DNA of 64,000 nucleotides from an uncultured Lachnospiraceae bacterium (GCA_934899185.1 CAKXYI010000003.1:62001-126000), one strand, 5' to 3'. Numbered from the stretch's first letter, positions 8,167-16,037 are shown. Notes: generated from the sequence alone by a model not told the origin. Translations and numbers: made by a program.

Positions 8167-8874
8167 TCATATCTTATACTTACGATTTATCTGTTTTAAT
8201 CTTTCAACTTCATCAGTCTGTCGCAATTCTCCCCATTCAACCCATGGCACATCATTATGTGTTGAAATTCTTTCCTTATATTCTTCTAGTTTGTCTAAAA
8301 TATTATCATTCTCCCCAACTACAATGGATTTTCCATACCGAATATGTACATTAGTAATTCTTTCTATAGGCTTTGATGTATTATAAGTATATTCTATAAC
8401 CATTGGAACCACGGGTTTTCCCGTTTTTTGAGCCACATCAAGAAATCCATAATTAAATGGCAAATGCAATAAATTAGGAGATAAATTCCATGTAGTTTCC
8501 GGGAATATGATAATCGAATATCCTTTCAATAAAACCGTCATCATATCTAATTTTGAATTGATTCGACTTCTTCTATTTTCTTTTTTTTGGTAACCAAAAT
8601 AAGACCAGTATTTAATTGAGCTAATTCCATATGGCTTTCCTTGATGCATCAGGTTATGAATAATCACTAATGTACATGTTGCAATAATGTGTTTGTTGAC
8701 CTCCAGCACAAAAATATGATATTGGTCATTATACATAATTTGTTCCAGTATCCCTTGGCTTGTTTTGAAATCCAATATGTCCCATGGTAATAACTCGTGA
8801 TATAACCCAATCAATTGTTCCGTATCCTCTAAATTCACTTCACGGATTCTTACTAAAGTGCTTTGAGCGATCAT
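8167..8874 (-). CDS. Chimera: N-terminal GNAT fragment joined to C-terminal acyltransferase fragment
   Basis: Residues 1-83 match the first half of a GNAT N-acetyltransferase (VRIREVNLEDTEQLIGLYHE, then TCTLVIIHNL), stopping before the acetyl-CoA-binding segment. From about residue 90 the protein becomes the second half of a PlsC-like acyltransferase (SRINSK, IIIFPETTWNLS, GKPVVPMVIEY), like its neighbours but without the HX4D catalytic motif and without the RDxMATL segment. Neither half should be active on its own. The frame is open over 235 codons and AAGGG precedes the ATG. The junction lies near 8620. This is either a decaying recombination product or a repurposed protein; I favour the former. 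Confidence 0.75.
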   Translation of the reverse strand: MIAQSTLVRIREVNLEDTEQLIGLYHELLPWDILDFKTSQGILEQIMYNDQYHIFVLEVNKHIIATCTLVIIHNLMHQGKPYGISSIKYWSYFGYQKKENRRSRINSKLDMMTVLLKGYSIIIFPETTWNLSPNLLHLPFNYGFLDVAQKTGKPVVPMVIEYTYNTSKPIERITNVHIRYGKSIVVGENDNILDKLEEYKERISTHNDVPWVEWGELRQTDEVERLKQINRKYKI

Positions 8875-9026
8875 TTTTCCCTTGTATGATAATTATCACA
8901 CGTACCCTTTCTTTTAATATCCCGGTTCAATACAATTCAAATTCTATGGGCTTTTGTTTTACCAAGTAACTTAACTATTCGACCTGAGTTTTTTCACTCA
9001 AATTATTATTTCTATTAAATGTACAA

Positions 9027-9052
9027 TGATATTTCATTTGTCATATATTCTT
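9027..9052. repeat. Degenerate third copy of the acyltransferase-start repeat
   Basis: About 26 bp closely resembling part of the 44-bp repeat, on the minus strand a relic start of the MKYH type. It lies directly downstream of the ANL fusion gene, as expected if an acyltransferase gene once followed there. Confidence 0.5.
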
Positions 9053-12000
9053 CTATTTTATATCTAAAGAATTCATGTCTTCCAGTTTTTTATAATCCAC
9101 CTTTCCGGCGTTTGTACGAGGCAGTTCATCAATTTTTTTGTATGCACTCGGTTGTGAATACTCTGGCAAAGACTCTTGACTAATTCTTCTCAATTCTGTT
9201 TCTATAATTGACGTATCTTTTTCATCTGTTGTCGTTGTATAAAATACTACAGGAACTTGTCCTATTTCATGATATTCATCTTTCGCAGCCACACAGCAAC
9301 AGTCGCCAACATATTGACATGTCAACATTTTCTCTTCAATATATGTCGGGAATATTTTTACTCCATCAAAACGAATAATCATTCGCTTGATTCGTCCATC
9401 TATAAACACACAGCCATCTTGATCTATATGCCCAATATCTCCTGTGTGCATCCATCTTCTGCCATGATGTTCCTTAATAACTTCTGCCGTAGCCAGTTCA
9501 TCATTTAAATATCCCATCATAACACCCGGTCCTGAAATACAGATTTCTCCATGCTCACCAATTTTTAATTCTTCTCCTGTTACAGAATCAAAAACAGATA
9601 CTACAGTATATAACAGCGGAATCCCAACACTTTTTGCTTTATTACTATTTCCTGTAAAACTAATACAAGCTCCTGAAGAAACTTCTGTCATTCCATATCC
9701 ATTGCAAAGTTTCCATTCACAATTTCCATCTGCCAGTTTTTTATTAACCATCTGATAAGTTTTTTCGCTTAATATGTCTCCACCAGTTGTTGGCATAACA
9801 AGAAACGAAAGGTCTCCTTTTGTATCCTTTGCTAATTCTTCAAAAAATTGTGGTGTAGCAGCCACATGATTAATTCTATTTTTTATGACTGTATCTTTCA
9901 TTTTTTTCGGATCATACAATTCTATATAACACTGCATTCCATACGCTAGAGGCATGTGCAAACTACAGATTGTTGCATATGCTATAAAAGGTATAGAGGG
10001 GGTCAACCACTTCTGTTGTCTTTGAAAACCATCTGTCAATCCCCTAAATTGGTCTACGATAGAATTAACATTTCTATTTGACAATAGCACGCCTTTCGAC
10101 TCACCAGTAGTTCCTCCTGTATAGCAAATCAGTGCTGGCTCATTTTCTACGTTATATGTGGTATGATATTCCTCAGCCTCTGTTTCTTTTATTTTTCTAT
10201 ATTCTATCCAATCCTTATTTTTCTTTTCTGAAAAGAACTTCAATTTATATAATAATTGAGCGATGCATCCCATTGATTGAGTTGTTGAAAACTCAACCAC
10301 TGTATTTAAGTTTTCTATTTTTAATAGGTCACTAGCAGCCTTACTGCAAGCATCTTGTACAAACAAATATTTTACGTTTGCCTTTTGTATATATTTTGCT
10401 AGATTTTCTGTCGCCGTTCTTGGATCCATCAAACTAAGTGTCACACCCATTCTATTAAGTGCATAGAAAGAAACTATAATTTCAGGTGTCATTACAGATA
10501 AAAAGCCAACCGTCTCACCTTTTTGAATTCCAAGTGTATTAAACTTATTTTCTGCAGTTTGAATCATTAAAAAAAATTTACGATAAGTTATCTTATTTCC
10601 AAAATAATGTAATGCTATATCATCTAAATGATCCTTATTATTTTTCCAGATTTCGTCATACATGTTATAGGTTGACCATAGAGTTTCCGCATCATTTTTG
10701 TACCACTTCTTCCACGGATTATCTATCGACGGATAGCCTGTCATATTTGGGGTTTTCATAGTTTTTTCCTCCTCATATACTTTATTGGAACTACAATAAT
10801 TTTTTATATCATCAATTTCATCTTGGGCTACTATACACAAAGCGTCTTCCCCATTCAAAATTGTAATTTTATCAGCACATACTTTTAACTGTTCCATTGC
10901 TTCTGTATTATTCTTAAAACATCCATTTTGCTGAATACATACTTGATATATAACACAATAAGTCAAGAATCCATACCATATACTATTGGTAGGAAACAGG
11001 CGGATTGCTAGTTCTATATATCTTTTCATTTCATCTATCAGATTAGATATAATTTTCTTCTCTTCGACATCATTAAAATCCATATCACATATATTTATCG
11101 TTCTTGCTTGATGCGGATAGCGTGCTTGGATTCCTAGTTTATTTCTTATTCTTCTGTTGAGATTTGAAATAATAACATGGTATGTCTTCACACAAGTTGC
11201 ATCCACTTTAAACGCTCTCTTATATTGCTCATATGCTTGGCTTAATCTTTCATCTTCATCATGGCTAGTGTTCTCCAGAAAGCAGCCGTAATTTCGATAA
11301 TAAACTTCCCTTCTTCCACAATAAACAGCCATCTGTGTAGCATATTGTAGATTTGTTAATGCCTTATCTAAATATGCATTATACCGTTCCGATCCTTCTT
11401 TCTCAGATTGCATAATACACGCTTGGCACTGCCCGATCGCATTTGCAAAATATACGACAATTCGTTGTTCTTTTTTCGATAGTTTCTGGAATTCTGACAT
11501 ATCTAAATTGATATCTATATGACACTCAGATACTGCTTTTGTAAACGCACGCAATGCTTTAGAATACATATCCACAGCGTCTTTTACCTTCATGCTATTT
11601 CCCAAGTAAAAATAGAAATCACCCTCTCTATAATCAAGGTAATATCTTTCCAAATCATATCTTTTTTTGTGACGCCCCTTGTATTTATTTATCATTTCAA
11701 TCCCAGCATCTGCCCATTCTCTTTTTTGCTGTACCGAAACATTCGCAGAATTCACATAAAGTTTTTCCATTAAAATATCAATCGTTAAAATGTCCGAATA
11801 TCTTTCGATTGGGATTTCTTCATCCTCACTAAATTTTTTTGCTAAATAATCACTAGAGATTTCGCCTGTTTTATATAATTGGTTCAGAAGTTGTTGTTTT
11901 GCGTATTCCTTCACTTTGTCAGAAAGTGGAGAATAATCCTTGATGGTATCTTTCAAGTCTTCTATTTCATTTTTCTCAACAGTGTTATAAATGGTGATTC

Positions 12001-12172
12001 CCATCCATACAGTAACAGCCAAGGTTACAATAGTCAGACCATTCGAAATGATTCCTTCCGTTCCATTACCGACATGTCCCCATCCTTTATATACCGAATA
12101 GGAATAGAATATGTTGGAGATAGAAACAATACTTCCCAAAACAATCATAAGAATAACTACAAGTTTTTTCAT
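9053..12172 (-). CDS. Membrane-anchored helical-repeat protein fused to an acyl-AMP ligase (ANL)
   Basis: This 1039-residue protein has two membrane spans (about residues 4-24 and 44-65), a helical region with TPR-like character to about residue 465, and a full ANL adenylating domain from about residue 472. ANL motifs are YTGGTTGESKG (A3, near 680), GYGMTE (A5), MHTGDIGHIDQDGCVFIDGR (A7), KIFPTYIEE (A8) and PRTNAGKVDY with the A10 Lys. Such enzymes activate a carboxylate as acyl-AMP, usually then loading CoA. Start ATG 12172 has GGAGGAGG just upstream. A strong ribosome site and ATG at codon 472 could yield the ligase alone. No acyl carrier protein gene is nearby. Substrate unknown. Confidence 0.85.
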   Translation of the reverse strand: MKKLVVILMIVLGSIVSISNIFYSYSVYKGWGHVGNGTEGIISNGLTIVTLAVTVWMGITIYNTVEKNEIEDLKDTIKDYSPLSDKVKEYAKQQLLNQLYKTGEISSDYLAKKFSEDEEIPIERYSDILTIDILMEKLYVNSANVSVQQKREWADAGIEMINKYKGRHKKRYDLERYYLDYREGDFYFYLGNSMKVKDAVDMYSKALRAFTKAVSECHIDINLDMSEFQKLSKKEQRIVVYFANAIGQCQACIMQSEKEGSERYNAYLDKALTNLQYATQMAVYCGRREVYYRNYGCFLENTSHDEDERLSQAYEQYKRAFKVDATCVKTYHVIISNLNRRIRNKLGIQARYPHQARTINICDMDFNDVEEKKIISNLIDEMKRYIELAIRLFPTNSIWYGFLTYCVIYQVCIQQNGCFKNNTEAMEQLKVCADKITILNGEDALCIVAQDEIDDIKNYCSSNKVYEEEKTMKTPNMTGYPSIDNPWKKWYKNDAETLWSTYNMYDEIWKNNKDHLDDIALHYFGNKITYRKFFLMIQTAENKFNTLGIQKGETVGFLSVMTPEIIVSFYALNRMGVTLSLMDPRTATENLAKYIQKANVKYLFVQDACSKAASDLLKIENLNTVVEFSTTQSMGCIAQLLYKLKFFSEKKNKDWIEYRKIKETEAEEYHTTYNVENEPALICYTGGTTGESKGVLLSNRNVNSIVDQFRGLTDGFQRQQKWLTPSIPFIAYATICSLHMPLAYGMQCYIELYDPKKMKDTVIKNRINHVAATPQFFEELAKDTKGDLSFLVMPTTGGDILSEKTYQMVNKKLADGNCEWKLCNGYGMTEVSSGACISFTGNSNKAKSVGIPLLYTVVSVFDSVTGEELKIGEHGEICISGPGVMMGYLNDELATAEVIKEHHGRRWMHTGDIGHIDQDGCVFIDGRIKRMIIRFDGVKIFPTYIEEKMLTCQYVGDCCCVAAKDEYHEIGQVPVVFYTTTTDEKDTSIIETELRRISQESLPEYSQPSAYKKIDELPRTNAGKVDYKKLEDMNSLDIK
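10757..10773 (-). promoter_or_regulatory. Internal ribosome site and in-frame ATG inside the fusion gene
   Basis: AGGAGG (10773-10768) lies 8 nt before an ATG at 10759-10757, in frame as codon 472 and exactly at the start of the ANL domain (MKTPNMTGYPSIDNPW). It is as good a start as any in the window, suggesting either a formerly separate gene or production of a shorter second protein. Confidence 0.7.
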
Positions 12173-12188
12173 AAGCCTCCTCCCAGTT

Positions 12189-12232
12189 ATTGATAAATAA
12201 ATTATGGTATTTCATTTGTCATATTCTCTTTT
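12189..12232. repeat. Direct repeat copy 2 (44 bp identical)
   Basis: Identical to 7940-7983, with weaker similarity continuing to about 12275. On the minus strand it encodes a relic start MKYHNLFIN, identical to the start of the acyltransferase at 6872-7966, placed directly before the ANL fusion gene. Confidence 0.9.
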
Positions 12233-12247
12233 GGGGATCATAAGATT

Positions 12248-13183
12248 CTATAAATCAATACATGATTCGTTTGCATATTCCAGAAATCTCCGTATTTCCA
12301 TTACCATAAAGCAATTGTCTTGTGTAATATGCAAATTCCGCATATCTTTTAAAATTTCATAATATTCTTTTTTCTTATTTGGTAAAAAAACATTTATTCT
12401 TTGCTCGCTGATTGCATATCCATACCACTCTGATATACGCTTCTGAATAAAACTATCCCAATAGTTCCAGGGAATTTCATTACGACCCCCAATACCTTCA
12501 CGTTCCCAAATTTCATATTTTAGAGTTGCCATGACATCTCGTAAACATTGTGTTGTCGTCTTCTTGTCCGTAGGTATAATATTTTTGCCGACATTAATCA
12601 CAAATCGTTTTTCATATTGTTCCATACAAATTGGTGTTATGACGGAGTTTGTATTGATAGCAATTTCTGCACACCCAAATGGCAAGTCATATATGATTTC
12701 ATTTTCTGAAAAATTCCATGTTCCCTCTGGGAAAATCATCATATTATTGCCCGAATTTAATACTTTTTCCATCATTCTTTTTGAATTTATTCGGTCTTTT
12801 TTATCTGTTTCATCCACATATATCACACCATTTAAATTCAATAAAAATCCTGCTATTCTTCCATACATATGCATAAAATCTGCCGCAATAATATAGGAAT
12901 GTGGTTGCAACACTTCATTGATAATTTCGTAATCCCATTTACCAATATGAGACACTGCAAACACCCGCGTTTTTTCTGTATCCTCTAAATCTCTATGAAC
13001 AAATTCAATTTCAAACTTATTCATTTTTCTTTGTAAGAACAAACCATATCGTATCAAAGGATGTATTGCTTTACGAAACCATAATCCTTTTATAGGTTGG
13101 TTATTGATAAGTGACTGTGCCTTTCTTGATTTATATTTTTCAAACCGAATGCGTTGTCTATCGCACGCCTTTTTCTGCCTCAT
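12248..13183 (-). CDS. PlsC-like acyltransferase (TWN-type motif III)
   Basis: A 311-residue member of the PlsC/LPLAT superfamily with H79-IGKW-D84 and FPEGTWNFSE from residue 151. Other shared segments are DRINSKRMMEKVL and RDVMATLKYEIWE. The catalytic HX4D is intact, so activity is plausible, but the Arg normally following FPEGT is Trp. The first 55 residues are very basic. The ATG at 13183 overlaps the end of the ANL remnant by 26 bp with only a weak ribosome site (GAAG), so a later start is possible. It lies in the same transcript as its island neighbours. Acyl donor and acceptor unknown. Confidence 0.82.
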   Translation of the reverse strand: MRQKKACDRQRIRFEKYKSRKAQSLINNQPIKGLWFRKAIHPLIRYGLFLQRKMNKFEIEFVHRDLEDTEKTRVFAVSHIGKWDYEIINEVLQPHSYIIAADFMHMYGRIAGFLLNLNGVIYVDETDKKDRINSKRMMEKVLNSGNNMMIFPEGTWNFSENEIIYDLPFGCAEIAINTNSVITPICMEQYEKRFVINVGKNIIPTDKKTTTQCLRDVMATLKYEIWEREGIGGRNEIPWNYWDSFIQKRISEWYGYAISEQRINVFLPNKKKEYYEILKDMRNLHITQDNCFMVMEIRRFLEYANESCIDL

Positions 13184-13616
13184 CTTCTAACTTCCTGAAA
13201 TCCGCCTTTCCTACTGGTGTCCTCGGCAGTTCATTAACAAAGTGCCATGCTACTGGAACCATATAAAAAGGTAGTTCTTTTTTACATGTCTGTGTCAATT
13301 TGTCTATTATTTGCTTGGATGCACTTATTTCTTCTTTTAAGACAACAAAACCGACCGCCTCATAATACTGGCTATCCTGCATATGGCGTCCTACCACCGC
13401 ACAAGTTTCTACTTCCTCTAAAGTATTAATTATCTCTTCTATACGCACCGGGAAAATCTTTGCTGGTTTATCTAATTTAATAATTTTCTTTGTGGCATTT
13501 TCATTTTGATAATATCCAAGCATGATTGAAGGACCCGATATCCATATTTCCCCTAGTTCATCATATGTTGCCTCGTCCTCAGAATCCAGTTTCATGATTT
13601 TTACGATATTATACCT
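13158..13616 (-). pseudogene. C-terminal remnant of an acyl-AMP ligase (ANL)
   Basis: An open stretch, with first Met at 13595, that encodes only the end of an ANL enzyme: YDELGEIWISGPSIMLGYY, then KIFPVRIEEI and the A10 region ELPRTPVGKADFRKLED. The N-terminal ATP-binding domain is absent, and between LGYYQNENATKKI and KIFPVRIEE the A7 segment (the HTGD region) is deleted. Recognisable coding similarity begins near 13613, four bases after the stop of the upstream acyltransferase. No ribosome site of note. It cannot adenylate; I read it as the debris of an acyltransferase-ANL gene pair. Confidence 0.8.
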
Positions 13617-13620
13617 ATTT

Positions 13621-14322
13621 CTACATCTGTCTTATGCAACTCATTTCGTATTCATAGTTAAGTTTTGGGTATTCCTCTACTCTACGACATGACTCTCTAT
13701 GCCATTCTTCCATATCAATACTTCTACGCTTTTCAACAGGAAATTCTTCCCAAATCTTCCATCTCAAAGTTGCCATAGCATCACGCACTGCATCCGCGCA
13801 TTTTTGTTTGTCTTCATACTCAGAAAAATACATTGGCATACCAAAACAAAGGTATACATCTTCATTCCCTTTATATTCCATAACAAGTGGAACAATCGGC
13901 TTTCCTGTTTCCATAGAAAGCCTTATTGCTCCCCAGTAAATTGGTAGCATAGGTTTAGAATCTGATAGATTCCATGTAGCTTCTGGAAACAGTAAGATAC
14001 TCGTCTGGTTTTGTAAGAATTGTTTCATTTTTTCATATGCTTTTTTCCGGCTTACTTTATTTTTACGGTCAACCCAAATTGTACCATTCAAAGTTAGTCC
14101 TATTCGATCTGATACATTCAATGGCTGCTTACCTATCAACCCAAAAAAATGGTCTTCTATTGCACTTGCTGCTACAGGCATATCCCATCTGCAAGAATGA
14201 TTTACCATGTATATTACATTTTCTGTGAAGTCTATCTTCTCCTGTAGAATATGTAAATTTTTCTTATGTATTTTCTGATACACCTTCAACATGATAGGAT
14301 GAATCAACTGAAAGAAATTCAT
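13621..14322 (-). CDS. PlsC-like acyltransferase (TWN-type motif III), first gene of the island
   Basis: A 233-residue PlsC/LPLAT protein close to the family minimum. NHSCRWD gives HX4D at H42 and D47; LLFPEATWNLS begins near residue 110; GKPIVPLVMEY and DAMATLRWKIWEE follow. It resembles the acyltransferase at 12248-13183 and the C-terminal half of the chimera at 8167-8874 closely enough to be a paralogue. GGGAG lies 10 nt before the ATG. It is the first minus-strand gene after the XRE regulator and probably opens the island operon. The catalytic residues are present; substrate unknown. Confidence 0.83.
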   Translation of the reverse strand: MNFFQLIHPIMLKVYQKIHKKNLHILQEKIDFTENVIYMVNHSCRWDMPVAASAIEDHFFGLIGKQPLNVSDRIGLTLNGTIWVDRKNKVSRKKAYEKMKQFLQNQTSILLFPEATWNLSDSKPMLPIYWGAIRLSMETGKPIVPLVMEYKGNEDVYLCFGMPMYFSEYEDKQKCADAVRDAMATLRWKIWEEFPVEKRRSIDMEEWHRESCRRVEEYPKLNYEYEMSCIRQM

Positions 14323-14517
14323 ATAAATAAATCTCCCATATCATATATTTTCATAACCATACCACATTAAATTTGTCTTGTGATGTGGCATGTAATAAAT
14401 AGCATGATTGTTGTAACAATTAGCACTTTTCTCATTCAGCTTTTATCAAAGCAGTATTTTTTGATGACATTCCTCATATATCGTCCGAATATTCTGTCAA
14501 TAATAGGTAATATTATT

Positions 14518-14536
14518 TTAGAGTTTATAACTCTAA
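14518..14536. promoter_or_regulatory. Palindrome upstream of the XRE regulator (candidate operator)
   Basis: TTAGAGTT and AACTCTAA flank a 3-bp centre, between the divergent acyltransferase and XRE genes. The spacing and symmetry suit a small dimeric HTH protein; binding is inferred. Confidence 0.4.
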
Positions 14537-14611
14537 ATGTCAATATACTCAACCTGGGTATTTTATACTTTTCATATTGGATTTTTTTATGAAAGGAAGC
14601 CCATTTTTCCT

Positions 14612-14836
14612 ATGAAATACAACGAACGTATCCGCTTGCTGCGGGAAGAAAATTCCTGTACGCAACAACAAATTGCCGACTTATTGCATATCGGACAGAG
14701 AACCTATTGTGACTATGAAAGTGGTAAAACGCGCATCCCTGTCGATAGTCTCCTAATTTTAGCCAAACACTATGATGTTTCTGTTGATTATATCTCTGGT
14801 GCAAGTAATGTATTGCACAAGTTCCCTGCCAAATAA
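14612..14836 (+). CDS. XRE-family helix-turn-helix regulator
   Basis: A 74-residue Cro/C1-type HTH protein: YNERIRLLREENSCTQQQIA followed by DLLHIGQRTYCDYESGKTRI is the canonical HTH_3 fold, filling residues 1-62. The ATG at 14612 was chosen because the HTH begins there and GAAAGGAAG lies upstream; the longer frame adds only a hydrophobic string. Proteins this size often regulate their own promoter and a neighbour. It is divergent from the acyltransferase island, with a palindrome between, so it may control the island; that is inference. Confidence 0.85.
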   Translation: MKYNERIRLLREENSCTQQQIADLLHIGQRTYCDYESGKTRIPVDSLLILAKHYDVSVDYISGASNVLHKFPAK

Positions 14837-14851
14837 CATATTGAAAGATAC

Positions 14852-14881
14852 AAAAAAGGTCGCACATCATGCGACCTTTTT
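14852..14881. terminator. Bidirectional terminator between XRE gene and hepT
   Basis: AAAAAGGTCGCA pairs with TGCGACCTTTTT around a short loop, with A/T runs on both sides. It ends the plus-strand XRE gene and the minus-strand toxin-antitoxin operon. Confidence 0.88.
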
Positions 14882-14895
14882 CATGCTTTACTATT

Positions 14896-15237
14896 CTATG
14901 ATTCATTTTTTAAGATATCCAGTAATTGTTGCTTCAAACTTGGAAAGTCCTGCAAAACTGTATTATATACATCCTCCATTCGCAAAGTCTGATATTTATG
15001 GGCTGTAATATCCCTCATCCCTGCAGCAGCCTTCCATGGTACTTCCCTATGTGCTTTTCGCATTTCTTCTGTTACAGATTTTATCAGTTCTCCAACATTG
15101 ATCACTGTCATGGCAACAGCCCGTTTTTGCATTTCATTATTTTTAAATGCATCTACCGAACTATCTCCTAATAATTCTGATCCGACATCAATTTCCGAAA
15201 TGATTTTCTGTAAGACAATCCTATCTCTACGCTGCAT
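14896..15237 (-). CDS. hepT: HepT-like toxin (DUF86)
   Basis: A 113-residue HEPN-fold protein of the HepT/DUF86 family. The RX4HXY motif is present as R75-DITA-H80-K-Y82. In characterised systems HepT acts as an RNA-cutting toxin that is silenced when the partner MntA adds AMP to the Tyr of this motif. The gene overlaps the 3' end of the mntA-like gene by 11 bp, so the two are translationally coupled. Identity is well supported by motif, size and partner; activity here is inferred. Confidence 0.88.
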   Translation of the reverse strand: MQRRDRIVLQKIISEIDVGSELLGDSSVDAFKNNEMQKRAVAMTVINVGELIKSVTEEMRKAHREVPWKAAAGMRDITAHKYQTLRMEDVYNTVLQDFPSLKQQLLDILKNES

Positions 15238-15508
15238 ATAATTCCACCACCTGTCCTACATCGATCAAATCTGTCTCCTGAACCGGCCCATGGACCACAT
15301 CGACGCGCAGTCCCAAAGCATCTTCCAGATCATACTTTATCTGCGCAAGCATCATGAGTGTAACCGGTGAACTAAACTCAATGATAAGATCTACATCACT
15401 ATCCGGTCTGTTTGTCTGACTTGCTCTGGATCCAAATAAAGTTACTCTTGTAATGGGATATTTACTGACAATATCTTGCAGAACATTTTTAATGATATCT
15501 ACTGACAT
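15227..15508 (-). CDS. mntA: MntA-like minimal nucleotidyltransferase antitoxin
   Basis: A 93-residue minimal nucleotidyltransferase. The GSX10DXD active site is complete: G26-S27, then D38 and D40 within SDVDL; D70 (RVDVVH) fits the third acidic residue. This matches MntA proteins that AMPylate HepT (type VII toxin-antitoxin). AGGAGG lies upstream of the ATG, and the promoter at 15530-15558 drives the pair. Gene order is antitoxin first. Confidence 0.9.
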   Translation of the reverse strand: MSVDIIKNVLQDIVSKYPITRVTLFGSRASQTNRPDSDVDLIIEFSSPVTLMMLAQIKYDLEDALGLRVDVVHGPVQETDLIDVGQVVELYAA

Positions 15509-15529
15509 GATCCATTCCTCCTTTACTAT

Positions 15530-15558
15530 ATTATACTATGCTTTCGCAACTCTGTCTA
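15530..15558 (-). promoter_or_regulatory. Promoter of mntA-hepT
   Basis: On the minus strand TAGACA (15558-15553) and TATAAT (15535-15530) are 17 bp apart, starting right after the gerW stop codon. Confidence 0.75.
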
Positions 15559-15561
15559 AAC

Positions 15562-15999
15562 CTACTCCTCTACTGTAGCATTATTGACGGCATCACTTAA
15601 AATATCTTCCATCTCCTCATGAGCAGCCTTTCTTGCCTCAGGATCCTGCTCTGCTCCTTCCTTCTTGCTCACGAACTTGTCTACAAAGTCAGGCACCATA
15701 TCCAAGATCTTTTCGATACCGGAATTGCGCTCCACACTGATCATACGGGTAATGCCATTATGGATCACCAGCACGGCACTCGGTGTGAGTTTTCCGCCCA
15801 TACCACCGCCGGAGTTATTTTTCTTTTCTGCACGAAATGCCCCCGCAGCCACGCCAAAGGTTACATTGACAAGCGGTACGATGATGGTATCCCCAATATG
15901 GATGGCATCACCTACTACGATCTTTGTTGAAATAAATCCATCCATCCCCTGAAACAAGGTATTGACTGTTTCGTTAAATACTTCGTTATTCTTTTCCAT
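15562..15999 (-). CDS. GerW/YtfJ family protein
   Basis: A 145-residue GerW (YtfJ) protein: the conserved core VVGDAIHIGDTIIVPLVNVT, a Gly-rich NNSGGGMGGKLTPSAV turn and VLVIHNG. In Bacillus, YtfJ/GerW is a spore inner-membrane protein needed for full germination; related proteins also occur in non-sporulating Firmicutes. It follows a DUF2953 gene by 38 bp, as ytfI precedes ytfJ in Bacillus, which supports the call. The acidic C-terminal 35 residues are ordinary for the family. Confidence 0.9.
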   Translation of the reverse strand: MEKNNEVFNETVNTLFQGMDGFISTKIVVGDAIHIGDTIIVPLVNVTFGVAAGAFRAEKKNNSGGGMGGKLTPSAVLVIHNGITRMISVERNSGIEKILDMVPDFVDKFVSKKEGAEQDPEARKAAHEEMEDILSDAVNNATVEE

Positions 16000-16037
16000 A
16001 TTGCCTCTCCTTATGCTTTTCGCACTACTATGTTCTT

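Noticed and set aside
7940..12232. Insertion sequence or composite transposon bounded by the direct repeats
   Set aside because: No transposase, no terminal inverted repeats and no short target duplication; the repeats are pieces of acyltransferase genes, so gene duplication explains them better.
14360..14386. CCACAT/ATGTGG inverted repeat upstream of the first island acyltransferase
   Set aside because: Only 6-bp arms with a 15-nt gap and no T run; likely chance in A+T-rich DNA.
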